Positions 16,438-25,327 of a stretch of 64,000 nt of DNA are shown here, one piece after another. The notes beneath the pieces are model-generated. The model was not told the origin of the DNA, searched no databases, and saw nothing but the letters and a program-made list of their open reading frames with translations. The translations under genes and the position numbers were made by a program. The stretch is from NCBI RefSeq assembly GCF_004217225.1, contig NZ_SHKM01000001.1, forward strand, positions 1,712,137-1,776,136. The letters run 5' to 3'. This DNA is from Azospira oryzae (GTDB taxonomy: Bacteria > Pseudomonadota > Gammaproteobacteria > Burkholderiales > Rhodocyclaceae). The stretch's first letter is position 1. Each line of letters begins with the position of its first letter.

Positions 16438-17259
16438 ATGCCCAGCCGCTACCGTTGCCTCGCCCTGCTCCTCCTCGCAGCCCTGAACGCCGCGCCCCTG
16501 GCCGCCCAGGAAGGCATCGACGTGGGCAAGCCTTCGGCCCTGCGCCGCCTGGTGCCGGCGGAGCAGATCGAGCGCCAGGCCGGCCAGGAATACGAGCAGC
16601 TGAAGCAGCAGGCCGCCCGGCAGCGGGCCCTGGCGCCGGCGGACCATCCCCAGGCGCGGCGCCTGCAGGCCATCGCCCGGCGCCTGATCCCCTTCGCCGA
16701 GCGCTTCAACCCCCGGGCCGGACAATGGCGCTGGGAAGTGAACCTGATCGGCTCCCGGGACATCAACGCCTTCTGCATGCCCGGCGGCAAGATCGCCTTT
16801 TTCACCGGTCTGGTGGAAGGCCTGAAGCTGACGGACGACGAGATCGCCGTGGCCATGGGCCACGAAATGGCCCACGCCCTGCGCGAGCACGCCCGGGAGC
16901 AGACGGCCAAGAGCGGCCTGACCCAGCTTGGCGCCAGCCTCCTCGGCCAGTTCGTCGGCCGGGGCCAGTACGCCGACCTGTTCCAGTTCGGCGGCAACAT
17001 GCTGAGCCTGAAATTCTCTCGGGACGACGAGAGCGAGGCCGATCTGGTGGGCCTGGATCTGGCGGCTCGGGCCGGCTACGACCCGCGGGCCGGCATCAGC
17101 CTGTGGCAGAAGATGGGCCAGGCCTCCGGGGGCGGCGGCAACCTGGCCTGGTTCTCCACCCACCCCGCCGGCAAGGACCGCATCGGCGACATCCGCCGCC
17201 ACCTGCCCCAGGTCATGCCCCTGTACGAGAACGCCCGTAAAGCCACGGAGAAAAAGTAG
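16438..17259 (+). CDS. Periplasmic M48-family zinc metalloprotease
   Basis: 273 residues from the chosen start. A signal peptide spans about 1-23 (cleavage after LAAQ). HEMAH at 142-146 is the zinc-binding HExxH, and ESEAD in SRDDESEADLVGLDLAAR supplies the third ligand. The family includes LoiP/YcaL/BepA-like proteases that act in outer-membrane protein quality control. ATG 16411 and TTG 16354 are also in frame, but 16438 gives a clean signal peptide. Confidence 0.88.
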   Translation: MPSRYRCLALLLLAALNAAPLAAQEGIDVGKPSALRRLVPAEQIERQAGQEYEQLKQQAARQRALAPADHPQARRLQAIARRLIPFAERFNPRAGQWRWEVNLIGSRDINAFCMPGGKIAFFTGLVEGLKLTDDEIAVAMGHEMAHALREHAREQTAKSGLTQLGASLLGQFVGRGQYADLFQFGGNMLSLKFSRDDESEADLVGLDLAARAGYDPRAGISLWQKMGQASGGGGNLAWFSTHPAGKDRIGDIRRHLPQVMPLYENARKATEKK

Positions 17260-17352
17260 GCATTTGGCGGCAAATGTCTCGTATTTCACGGAAATTGCCC
17301 CATGCCGGTGCTATAAAGAAAGCGTCCCCCTGCCTTTTACCGGGAGTACGCC

Positions 17353-18792
17353 ATGGACAGCAGCGGTCTCACCTCCATCTACGCCTACTACAACCCCTAT
17401 GGCCTATACGGCCTGGGCGGTCTGTCCTCCCTCGGCGCTGTCGCAGCTGCCAACCGCAGCCAGGGGAGTTCTTCCGTATCCGGCATCGGCAGCGGCAGCA
17501 GCTGGACCACGGTTTCCAGCCTGGGCCAGACCTTGAGCGCCGTCAGCAATCTGCAGACGGCAGCCGAAAAACTGACCAAGCCCGGCGCCTTCTCCTCCCT
17601 TTCCGTCGCCTCCTCCGCCCCCACCGTGGCCCGGGGTAGCGCCGCGGAAGGCACGGCCCAGGGGGCCTATACGGTGCGGGTGGATCAGCTGGCCCAGCAG
17701 CAGGTGCTCACCTCTGCCGCCCAGGCCACCCAATACACCGCCATCGGCAGCGGCGCCGACACCACGGTCAATTTCCAGTTCGCCAACGGGCGCAGCGCCT
17801 CGGTGGATATCGATGGTGGCGACAACACCGTCAAGGGGCTGGCAGCTGCCATCAACCGGGCCGACATCGGCGTTTCCGCCAGCGTGGTCAGCGGCCCCAC
17901 CGGCTACCAGTTGCAGCTTTCCGGCGAAAGCGGGGCGGGCAATGCCTTCACCGTCAGCGCCAGCGGCGACAGCACCCTTTCCGACTTTTTCAGCAGCCCG
18001 CCGGGCGGCAACGGCCTTTTGCTGACCCAGCAGGCCCAGGACGCCAAGGGCTCGGTGAACGGCAGCGCCTTCACCTCCGGCACCAACACGGCCACCACCT
18101 CGGTGGAAGGCCTGACCCTCAAGCTCAACGCCACCGGCACCACCAATCTCACGGTCGGCGGCAATGCGGACCAGGCGGCGGCGGTGACCGACTTCGTCAA
18201 GGCCTACAACGCCGTGCAGAGCGGCCTCAACAGCCTGTCCCGGGAATACGCCGGCTTCAACCTGACGGCCCCCTATCTGCGCAACACATTGAGCCAGGCC
18301 CTGACGCCGGGAGCCGCCGCGGGCTCGGGCAACATCCAGAAGCTCGCGGACATCGGCATCAGCAGCAATGCAAACGGCAGCCTCAGCGTCGATACGGAAA
18401 AGCTGCGCTCGGCCCTGAGCAGCAATGCTGACGCGGTGGCCAGCCTCTTTTCCACCGACAAGGGCGAAGGGGTGGCCGATCGCATCCTGGCCCAGGTCAG
18501 CGAAGACGGCGCCCTGGCGGTGGACAACCTGCTCAAGTCCGCCGCTCCCAGCCTGACCACCGCCGGCCTCAGCACGGCCAACCTGCAGAGCAATCTGCTC
18601 AACGCCATGTTCAACCAGCAGCAGAACTGGCTCAGCCAGTACAGCGGCCTCGGCAGCCTGACCGCCTCCCTCGGCAGCACCGACTCCCTGCTGAGCAGCC
18701 TGCTCGGCAGCAGCAGCAACAACCTGAGCGGCCTGGGGCTGATCGGCGGCCTGAGTAATCCGGCCACGGTGACCTCCCTCTTCAGCAGTTGA
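17353..18792 (+). CDS. fliD: Flagellar hook-associated protein 2 (filament cap, FliD-like)
   Basis: 479 residues, rich in Ser/Thr/Ala/Asn/Gln and lacking cysteine, as expected for an exported axial protein. A FliD N-terminal domain spans about 80-190 (AYTVRVDQLAQQQVL) and the C-terminal domain about 240-430 (VTDFVKAYNAVQSGLNSLSREY, KLADIGISSNANGSLSVD, VASLFSTDKGEGVADRI). FliD caps the filament and guides flagellin folding. No other flagellar gene is in the window, so this is an orphan copy. The extreme N-terminus (SIYAYYNPYGLYGLGG) is unusual. Confidence 0.8.
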   Translation: MDSSGLTSIYAYYNPYGLYGLGGLSSLGAVAAANRSQGSSSVSGIGSGSSWTTVSSLGQTLSAVSNLQTAAEKLTKPGAFSSLSVASSAPTVARGSAAEGTAQGAYTVRVDQLAQQQVLTSAAQATQYTAIGSGADTTVNFQFANGRSASVDIDGGDNTVKGLAAAINRADIGVSASVVSGPTGYQLQLSGESGAGNAFTVSASGDSTLSDFFSSPPGGNGLLLTQQAQDAKGSVNGSAFTSGTNTATTSVEGLTLKLNATGTTNLTVGGNADQAAAVTDFVKAYNAVQSGLNSLSREYAGFNLTAPYLRNTLSQALTPGAAAGSGNIQKLADIGISSNANGSLSVDTEKLRSALSSNADAVASLFSTDKGEGVADRILAQVSEDGALAVDNLLKSAAPSLTTAGLSTANLQSNLLNAMFNQQQNWLSQYSGLGSLTASLGSTDSLLSSLLGSSSNNLSGLGLIGGLSNPATVTSLFSS

Positions 18793-18829
18793 GACCGGGA
18801 GCGGGCTGGCTCCGGGCTTATGCCCCAAC

Positions 18830-18862
18830 GACAAAGGCCGCCCGCGGGCGGCCTTTGTCTTT
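18830..18862 (+). terminator. Rho-independent terminator after fliD
   Basis: GACAAAGGCCGCCC, then GC, then GGGCGGCCTTTGTC: a 14-base stem followed by TTTC. A strong hairpin with a T-rich tail, 37 bases after the fliD stop. The remaining stretch to 19060 shows no gene I can support. Confidence 0.85.
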
Positions 18863-19060
18863 CGTGGCAACGGACGGGTGAAGCGGACGGAGCGCTATCG
18901 AATCATCCAGGCGCCAGGCGCCATCGGTGGTCGACAGCCGAACTGGCGGCGGCGACAAGCGCCGGCAGCGGAAACGCCGCCAGGCGAGAATCAGGAACAG
19001 CCCCTCCCCGCAGACGTCCGCCGGACGGCCCTTAGCGGGCTGCCATGGCGGGACGGCGCG

Positions 19061-20110
19061 TCAGCGCTTCTTCGCCGGGGTGGCCTTGCCCCGTGCTGCT
19101 GCCGGCTTCTTCGCGGCGGCAGGGGCCGCCGGTTTGCCCACCAGGCGGGCCTTCTGGACCTGGGGATTGGCGCGGCTGGCGGAGATTTCCAGGCCGATGG
19201 CCGGCGGCAGGTCCCGGGCGCCGGGGGGCAGGCGGGCGTAGCGGGCCCGGGCTGCGGAGATGCGCTGGTCGATGCGGGACAGGTCGTAGCCCTTGGCCTC
19301 CATGGCCCGCCGCACTTCCAAGAGGCGCTGGATTTCCGCCGGCACCTTTTCCGACTTGCGGGCCACGCCCCAGTCGGCCTTGGGCCGGTTGGCGGCGTCG
19401 ATGAATTCTTCCGGATTGGTGATGACCCGGGCCACCTTCAGGTGGTCGTATTTCATGGCCCAATCCAGGGCGGTCTGGCCGTTCTCGTTGCGCAGCCTGG
19501 GGTCGGCGCCCCATTCCATGAGACGCACGGCCAGGGCGTCCTTGCCTTCGTAGGCGGCCATCATCAGCACCGAGGAGCCGTTGGGGGCCTGGGCATTGAC
19601 GTCGGCACCCCGCTTCAGCAGATATTCGGCCACCTCGGCGTGGCCGGCGAAGACGGCGTAGTGCAGGGCGGACCAGGCATAACCCTCCCGGTTCACCTGG
19701 GCGCCGTGCTCCAGCAGCCACTGCACCGCCTTCAGGTGGCCCTTCCAGGCCGCCAGCAGCAGGGCCTGCTCGCCCTTGTCGTTCACCGCGTTGAGGTCGG
19801 CGCCCCGGGCGTGGAACAGCTCCATCAGGGCCACATTGCCCTCCCAGGCGCCGATCATCAGGCCGGTGCCGACCCGGTCCGCCTGGTAGTCCGGCGGCAG
19901 GCCCGCATCCAGCCATTCCCGGGCCTGGTCCAGGTTGCCCATTTCCAGGGCGAGACCGAAGCTGATCGGACTGGGCGGCTGGAAGCCTGCCGCCTGCTGG
20001 GCCAGGGTTGGGCCCGTGCAAAAACACAGGCCGAGGGCCAGGGTGGCGAGGAGGCGCCGGGCCGGCGTCGCCAGGGGGCTGCAGGTGGGCAGGGTGGGGG
20101 AAAATTTCAT
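19061..20110 (-). CDS. Exported ankyrin-repeat protein
   Basis: 349 residues. A signal peptide spans about 1-40 (LLATLALGLCFCTGPTLAQ). At least four ankyrin repeats follow (about 60-220), for example ALLLAAWKGHLKAVQWLLEHGAQVN and ALHYAVFAGHAEVAEYLLKRGADVN. A basic Ala/Lys/Pro-rich tail (about 315-349) ends it. Ankyrin repeats bind proteins; no catalytic domain is seen and the partner is unknown. Starts at 20113 or 20110 (adjacent ATGs) give the signal peptide; the upstream ATG at 20194 adds 28 residues of unlikely leader. Confidence 0.82.
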   Translation of the reverse strand: MKFSPTLPTCSPLATPARRLLATLALGLCFCTGPTLAQQAAGFQPPSPISFGLALEMGNLDQAREWLDAGLPPDYQADRVGTGLMIGAWEGNVALMELFHARGADLNAVNDKGEQALLLAAWKGHLKAVQWLLEHGAQVNREGYAWSALHYAVFAGHAEVAEYLLKRGADVNAQAPNGSSVLMMAAYEGKDALAVRLMEWGADPRLRNENGQTALDWAMKYDHLKVARVITNPEEFIDAANRPKADWGVARKSEKVPAEIQRLLEVRRAMEAKGYDLSRIDQRISAARARYARLPPGARDLPPAIGLEISASRANPQVQKARLVGKPAAPAAAKKPAAARGKATPAKKR

Positions 20111-20225
20111 CATTCGCTTCCGTTGTGCCGCCGAAGGCGCTTGCATCGCCCCCCCGGCTTGTGGTCTAAAGACGCTTTTGCTCACGGCCCGCAACGGGCC
20201 CCTTGCGATCCTTCTGCGACTGCCG

Positions 20226-20801
20226 ATGCGGTTCCACCGGTTTCACGCCGCCCTTCTCTGTTCTCTCGCGCTCCATGCCGCCGCGCTCCTGCTGCTGCCG
20301 CCTCCGGCGGCGCCGGCCCGGGCCGCCGTGCCGTTGCAGGCGCGCCTGCGGCCGCCGCCGCTGACGCCTGCCGCCCAGGAACCGCCGCCGCCACCGCCCC
20401 GGGAAGAAGCAGCGCCGCCGCCACCGGAGAAACCTGCAAGCGCCAAGCCCAAGCCCGAGAAAAAGGCCCCGGCCAAACCGGCGCCGGCCCGTTTCAAGGA
20501 GCCGCCGGCCAGCTTCAACGGTTACCCGGTCCTGGCGGGAAACGCCGCCCGCAGCGCCTTCAGCCAGCTGGCACGGCAGCCCCTGTATCCGCCCGAGGCC
20601 ATTGCCCGGGGCCTGCAGGGCGAGGTATTGCTGCTGCTGTTCCTCGACGCCAACGGCAATGTGCAGGCGGCCCGGGTGGAGCGCAGCAGCGGCCAGCCCC
20701 TGCTGGACCAGGCCGCCGTCGGCGCCGCCCGCCAGCTCAAGGCCCTGCCGGAAGGGGCGCCCCGGGAGGCGATCCTGCCGGTGCGCTTCAAGCTGGACTG
20801 A
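20226..20801 (+). CDS. TonB-family energy transducer
   Basis: 191 residues with an N-terminal membrane anchor (about 7-25), a Pro/Lys/Ala-rich periplasmic spacer (about 30-95, long PPPPPP and KPKPEKKAPAKP runs) and a C-terminal TonB domain (about 105-190) with LYPPEAIARGLQGEVLLLLFLD and VRFKLD. TonB couples the ExbBD proton-driven motor to outer-membrane receptors; exbB and exbD are not nearby, so this is probably an accessory TonB. It is divergent from the ankyrin gene. ATG 20226 gives the correct N-terminal anchor. Confidence 0.87.
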   Translation: MRFHRFHAALLCSLALHAAALLLLPPPAAPARAAVPLQARLRPPPLTPAAQEPPPPPPREEAAPPPPEKPASAKPKPEKKAPAKPAPARFKEPPASFNGYPVLAGNAARSAFSQLARQPLYPPEAIARGLQGEVLLLLFLDANGNVQAARVERSSGQPLLDQAAVGAARQLKALPEGAPREAILPVRFKLD

Positions 20802-20887
20802 AACGGCCGCCCTCCGGCTCAGGCCGGAACCGCCGCCGGAGCACCTGGCGGCAGCGGCAACGGCCGCAGGCCGAGGCCCCTATTCTC

Positions 20888-22099
20888 TCAGATTGCCCCG
20901 GCCTCGCGCAGGGCGGCGATGGCCTCGGCGTCGTAGCCGAGCCGGGTCAGCACCGCCTCGGTATGTTCCCCCAGCCCCGGCCCCAGCCATTCGGTGCCGC
21001 CCGGGGTGGCGGAAAGCTTGGGCACGATGCCCGGCACCTTGAAGTCCTTGCCGTCCGGCAGGCGGGCGGACTGGATCATCTCCCGGGCCAGGAACTGGGG
21101 GTCGGCGAACATGTCGGCCACCGAATAGACCCGGGAGGCGGGCACCTCCGCCGCTTCCAGCTTGGCCAGCAGCTCGGCCTCGTCCAGGCCCGCCACCCAG
21201 GCGTCGATCAGGGCATACACCTCGTCCCGGCGCCCATCCCGGCCGGCGTTGTCGGCCAGGCCCGGGTCGGTGGCCAGATCCTCCCGCCCCAGGGCCCGCA
21301 TCAGGCGCTGGAAGATGGCATCGCCGTTGGCGCCGATGGTGACGAACTTGCCGTCCCGGGTCTTGTGGGTATTGGAGGGGGTGATGCCGGGCATGATGTT
21401 GCCGGTGCGCTCCCGCACGAAGCCGAAGACGTCGAACTCGGGCACCAGGGATTCCATCATGGCGAAAATGGCCTCGTACAGGGCCACGTCCACCACCTGC
21501 CCTTTGCCCCCTTGCACCTCCTTGTGGCGCAGGGCCATGAGGGTGCCGAAGACGCCCCACAGGGCGGCGATGGAATCGCCGATGGAAATGCCGGTGCGTA
21601 CCGGCGGCCGGTCGGCAAAGCCGGTGATGTAACGCAGGCCGCCCATGCTCTCGCCGACGGCGCCGAAGCCCGGCTGGTCCTTGTAGGGCCCGGTCTGGCC
21701 GAAGCCGGAGAGGCGCAGCATGACCAGGCCCGGGTTGAGGGCGGATAGTTCCTCCCAGGAGAGGCCCAGTTTTTCCATGACCCCGGGGCGGAAATTCTCC
21801 ACCACGATGTCCGCCTCCGCCACCAGCTTGCGCACGATGTCCCGCCCCTGGAGATGCTTCAGGTTCACCGTCACCGACTGCTTGTTGCGGGACTGGACGA
21901 ACCACCACAGGGAGGTGCCTTCGTACAGCTTGCGCCACTTGCGCAGGGGATCGCCGCCGTCCGGCGACTCGATCTTCACCACCTCGGCGCCGAACTCGGC
22001 CAGCAGGCGGGAGGCGAAGGGCCCGGCGATGAGGGTGCCCAGCTCGACGACCTTGAGGCCGGCCAGGGGCTTGGGAGGACAGGAGGCGGCTGGGGACAT
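20888..22099 (-). CDS. CaiB/BaiF family (family III) CoA-transferase
   Basis: 403 residues. Family III features are GLKVVELGTLIAGPFASRLLAEFGAEVVKIE near 13-43, the FVQSRNKQSV segment, PGVMEKLGL, LSGFGQTGPYKD and, near residue 170, the GISIGDSIAALWG region that follows the catalytic aspartate (YITGFADRPP area). These enzymes move CoA between carboxylic acids such as formate/oxalate, succinate/aryl acids or carnitine; the substrate is not predictable. A second in-frame ATG at 22129 would add ten residues. Neither start has a strong ribosome site. Confidence 0.88.
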   Translation of the reverse strand: MSPAASCPPKPLAGLKVVELGTLIAGPFASRLLAEFGAEVVKIESPDGGDPLRKWRKLYEGTSLWWFVQSRNKQSVTVNLKHLQGRDIVRKLVAEADIVVENFRPGVMEKLGLSWEELSALNPGLVMLRLSGFGQTGPYKDQPGFGAVGESMGGLRYITGFADRPPVRTGISIGDSIAALWGVFGTLMALRHKEVQGGKGQVVDVALYEAIFAMMESLVPEFDVFGFVRERTGNIMPGITPSNTHKTRDGKFVTIGANGDAIFQRLMRALGREDLATDPGLADNAGRDGRRDEVYALIDAWVAGLDEAELLAKLEAAEVPASRVYSVADMFADPQFLAREMIQSARLPDGKDFKVPGIVPKLSATPGGTEWLGPGLGEHTEAVLTRLGYDAEAIAALREAGAI

Positions 22100-22184
22100 G
22101 GGGGCGGAACCTGTAAGGGAAGGCGCCATTATGCCCGCTCCGCCCCCTGGCCTATACTGCCCGCCACAGCCACGAGGAGAAGCC

Positions 22185-22595
22185 ATGAACCAGACCGTTT
22201 TCAGCCGCATCATCAACGGCGAACTGCCCTGCGCCAAGGTGTACGAGGACGGCCACGTCTTCGCCTTCATGGATGCAGGCCAGGTCAATCCGGGCCACGT
22301 CCTGGTGGTGAGCAAGAAGCCCTTCGAGACCCTGCTTGACGCCGACGAGGAAACCGCCGCCGCCCTCATGCGCGCCGCCCGCAAGATCGCCCTGGCGGTG
22401 CAGGACGCCTTCGGCCCCGAAGGCATCACCATCCTCCAGGCCAACCGGCCCCAGGGCTGGCAGACCGTGCCCCACCTGCACCTGCACGTGCTGCCCCGCC
22501 ACGCCGGCGACGGCGTCGGCCTGGTATGGCCGCGCAAGGAGCCGGGCCTGGAGCAGTTGCAGACCCTGGCGGCAAAAATAAAGGTAACGGACTGA
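22185..22595 (+). CDS. HIT-family nucleotide hydrolase
   Basis: 136 residues with the histidine triad HLHLHVLPRH near 95-104 and the N-terminal FSRIINGELPCAKVYED block common to bacterial HIT (HinT-like) proteins. These hydrolyse AMP-linked or dinucleoside phosphates. GAGGAG at 22174-22179 supports ATG 22185. It is divergent from the CoA-transferase and about 100 bases upstream of ksgA. Confidence 0.92.
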   Translation: MNQTVFSRIINGELPCAKVYEDGHVFAFMDAGQVNPGHVLVVSKKPFETLLDADEETAAALMRAARKIALAVQDAFGPEGITILQANRPQGWQTVPHLHLHVLPRHAGDGVGLVWPRKEPGLEQLQTLAAKIKVTD

Positions 22596-22697
22596 AGCTG
22601 CGGGTAAAATACGCCCCCTTCGCCTGTCGCCCGCCCGCCGGCGTGGCAGTCCGGCGGCACCGACCCCAGCTCCCCACCCTTTAATCATCGAGTCCCC

Positions 22698-23474
22698 ATG
22701 AAACACATCGCCCGCAAGCGCTTCGGCCAGAACTTTTTGCAGGACCCGCAAATCGTCGCCGACATCGTGGGCGCCGTGAATCCGCCCCGGGACGGCCAGG
22801 TGGTGGAAATCGGCCCCGGCCTGGGCGCTCTCACCGTGCCCCTGATGGCCCGGGTGGACCACCTGCATGTGGTGGAAATCGACCGGGACCTGATCGCCCG
22901 CCTGAAAAAGCAATACCCCAAGGACAAGCTGACCATCCACGAAGGCGATGCCCTGGAGTTCGACTTCGGCCAGCTGGGCCCCAACCTGCAGATCGTCGGC
23001 AACCTGCCCTACAACATCTCCACCCCCCTGCTCTTCCACCTGGCCAGCTTCGCCCCCATGGTGCGGGACATGCACTTCATGCTGCAGAAGGAAGTGGTGG
23101 AGCGCATGGTGGCCCTGCCCGGCGAGAGCGAATACAGCCGCCTCTCGGTGATGCTGCAGTACCGCTTCTACATGGACTGGCTGCTGGATGTGCCGCCCGA
23201 ATCCTTCGACCCGGCGCCCAAGGTGGATTCGGCCGTGGTGCGCCTGATTCCCCGGCCCCAGGAGGAACTCACGGCGAAGGACCCGGCCCTGCTGGAAAAG
23301 GTGGTGCAGGCCGCCTTCTCCCAGCGGCGCAAGATGCTGCGCAACACCCTCAAGGAACTGGGCGGCGAAGCCTGGCTCGAAGCCCACGGCATCAAGCCCA
23401 CGGCCCGGGCCGAAGACGTGCCGGTGGCCGACTACATCGCCCTGGCCAACAGCCTGGTCAAGCCCGAAAACTAG
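22698..23474 (+). CDS. rsmA: 16S rRNA (adenine1518-N6/adenine1519-N6)-dimethyltransferase
   Basis: 258 residues, full length for KsgA/Rsm[11 protein letters not shown] near the N-terminus, the SAM loop [10 protein letters not shown] near 39-48, and NLPYNIS near 105-111 (catalytic N-L-P-Y) are all present. It dimethylates two adenines in helix 45 of 16S rRNA during 30S maturation. pdxA, often adjacent in gammaproteobacteria, is absent here. Confidence 0.97.
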   Translation: MKHIARKRFGQNFLQDPQIVADIVGAVNPPRDGQVVEIGPGLGALTVPLMARVDHLHVVEIDRDLIARLKKQYPKDKLTIHEGDALEFDFGQLGPNLQIVGNLPYNISTPLLFHLASFAPMVRDMHFMLQKEVVERMVALPGESEYSRLSVMLQYRFYMDWLLDVPPESFDPAPKVDSAVVRLIPRPQEELTAKDPALLEKVVQAAFSQRRKMLRNTLKELGGEAWLEAHGIKPTARAEDVPVADYIALANSLVKPEN

Positions 23475-23493
23475 GCACCTCGGAGAGGCAGGC

Positions 23494-23535
23494 GGGATGC
23501 GGCTGCCGGGCATGGCATCGCCGGCAGGCCCGTCC
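23494..23535 (+). repeat. Dispersed intergenic hairpin element, copy 2
   Basis: Matches the element at 13725-13767: GGGATGCGGCTGCCGG, CATGGCA, GGCA and CCCGTCC are shared in the same order. It is flanked by GAGGCAG (23484-23490) and CTGCCTC (23539-23545), which extend it into a long hairpin 19 bases after the ksgA stop. Confidence 0.55.
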
Positions 23536-23660
23536 TTTCTGCCTCCCAGCCCATCCCCCTGACGACTACTGGCGCCACGCCATTGCCGCCGCGGCGGGCC
23601 GCCGGCCAAGCGGGTAAAATGGCGGCCTTGGCTCCCCCCCCGGTGTTACGGATTCATCCC

Positions 23661-25289
23661 ATGCTACGACTGACCGAAATCAAGCTCCCCCTGGACCACC
23701 CCGAAGCGGACCTGCGCAGCGCCGTCTGCCAGCGCCTGGGCATCGCCGACGGGGACCTGCTGGGCTATTCGGTCTATCGCCGCAGCTTCGATGCGCGCAA
23801 GAAGTCCGCCATCGTCTTCATCTACGCCATCGACGCCGAGGTGCGCGACGAGGCCGCCGTGCTCAAGCGCCTGGCCGGCGACAAGCACGTCATGCCCTCC
23901 CCCGACACCACCTACCGCTTCGTCGCCCGGGCCCCGGCCCAGCTGGCGACCCGGCCCGTGGTCATCGGCACCGGCCCCTGCGGCCTCTTCGCCGGCCTGC
24001 TGCTGGCCCAGATGGGCTTCAAGCCCATCATCCTGGAGCGGGGCAAGGCGGTGCGGGAACGCACCAAGGACACCTGGGGCCTGTGGCGCAAGGGCGAGCT
24101 GAACCCAGATTCCAACGTGCAGTTCGGCGAGGGCGGCGCCGGCACCTTCTCCGACGGCAAGCTCTACAGCCAGATCAAGGACCCCCAGCACCACGGGCGC
24201 AAGGTGCTGGAAGAGTTCGTCAAGGCCGGGGCGCCGGAGGAAATCCTCTACATCAGCAAGCCCCACATCGGCACCTTCCGCCTGGTGGGCATGGTGGAGA
24301 AGATGCGGGCCAACATCATCGAACTGGGCGGCGAAGTGCGTTTCGGCTGCCGGGTCGAGGAAATCGAGATCGAGCGGGACGCCGCCGGCAACGGCCAGGT
24401 GCGCGGCGTGGTGCTGGCCGACGGCGAGCGCATCCCCAGCGACCATGTGGTGCTGGCCGTGGGCCACAGCGCCCGGGACACCTTCCACATGCTCTACGCC
24501 AAGGGCGTCTACATCGAGGCCAAGCCCTTCTCCATCGGCGTGCGCATCGAGCATCCCCAGGCCCTCATCGACAAGGCCCGCTTCGGCCCCTTCGCCGGCC
24601 ACCCCCTGCTCGGCGCCGCCGACTACAAGCTGGTGCACCACTGCAGCAACGGCCGCTCCGCCTACAGCTTCTGCATGTGCCCCGGCGGCACCGTGGTGGC
24701 CGCCACCTCGGAGCCGGGCCGGGTGGTGACCAACGGCATGAGCCAGTATTCGCGCAACGAGCGCAACGCCAATAGCGGCATCGTCGTCGGCATCGCGCCG
24801 GAGACGGACTACCCGGGCCATTCCCTGGCCGGCATCGACTTCCAGCGCCACTGGGAATCGAAGGCCTTCGAAGCCGGCGGCGGCACCTACGCCGCCCCCG
24901 CCCAGCGGGTCGGCGACTTCCTCGCCGGGCGCCCCTCCACCGCCCCGGGCGGAGTCGAGCCCTCCTACACGCCGGGAGTGCACTGGACCGATCTCTCCCA
25001 GTGCCTGCCCTCCTACGTGGTGCAGGCCCTGCGCGAGGCCCTGCCGGCCTTCGACAGGCAGATCCGCGGCTTTGCCATGGCCGACGCGGTCATGACCGGG
25101 GTCGAGACCCGTACCTCCTCCCCCATCCGCATCAAGCGCGGCGACGACCTGCAGAGCCTCAACACCCGGGGCCTGTACCCGGCCGGCGAAGGCGCCGGCT
25201 ACGCCGGAGGCATCCTCTCCGCCGGGGTGGACGGCATCAAGGTGGCCGAAGCCGTGGCCCTGGACATGGTGGGCCGGCCCGCCGCCTGA
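23661..25289 (+). CDS. FAD-dependent oxidoreductase (COG2509-type flavoprotein)
   Basis: 542 residues. An N-terminal domain (about 1-90, including LDHPEADLRSAVCQRLGI) precedes a Rossmann FAD site PVVIGTGPCGLFAGLLLAQMG near 99-119, then FGEGGAGTFSDGKLYSQI near 155-172 and a C-terminal FAD contact LYPAGEGAGYAGGILSAGVDG near 505-525. The arrangement is that of the uncharacterised COG2509 flavoproteins. The reaction is not known. ATG 23661 is preferred to the upstream in-frame extension, which is low-complexity. Confidence 0.87.
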   Translation: MLRLTEIKLPLDHPEADLRSAVCQRLGIADGDLLGYSVYRRSFDARKKSAIVFIYAIDAEVRDEAAVLKRLAGDKHVMPSPDTTYRFVARAPAQLATRPVVIGTGPCGLFAGLLLAQMGFKPIILERGKAVRERTKDTWGLWRKGELNPDSNVQFGEGGAGTFSDGKLYSQIKDPQHHGRKVLEEFVKAGAPEEILYISKPHIGTFRLVGMVEKMRANIIELGGEVRFGCRVEEIEIERDAAGNGQVRGVVLADGERIPSDHVVLAVGHSARDTFHMLYAKGVYIEAKPFSIGVRIEHPQALIDKARFGPFAGHPLLGAADYKLVHHCSNGRSAYSFCMCPGGTVVAATSEPGRVVTNGMSQYSRNERNANSGIVVGIAPETDYPGHSLAGIDFQRHWESKAFEAGGGTYAAPAQRVGDFLAGRPSTAPGGVEPSYTPGVHWTDLSQCLPSYVVQALREALPAFDRQIRGFAMADAVMTGVETRTSSPIRIKRGDDLQSLNTRGLYPAGEGAGYAGGILSAGVDGIKVAEAVALDMVGRPAA

Positions 25290-25327
25290 GCGGCCGCGCC
25301 CGCCGGCATCCCGCTCACGCGCACGCC

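Noticed and set aside
17260-17352. A sigma-28 (FliA) promoter upstream of fliD
   Set aside because: No TAAA-N15-GCCGATAA-like match. TATAAA occurs but without a suitable -35 box at the right spacing.
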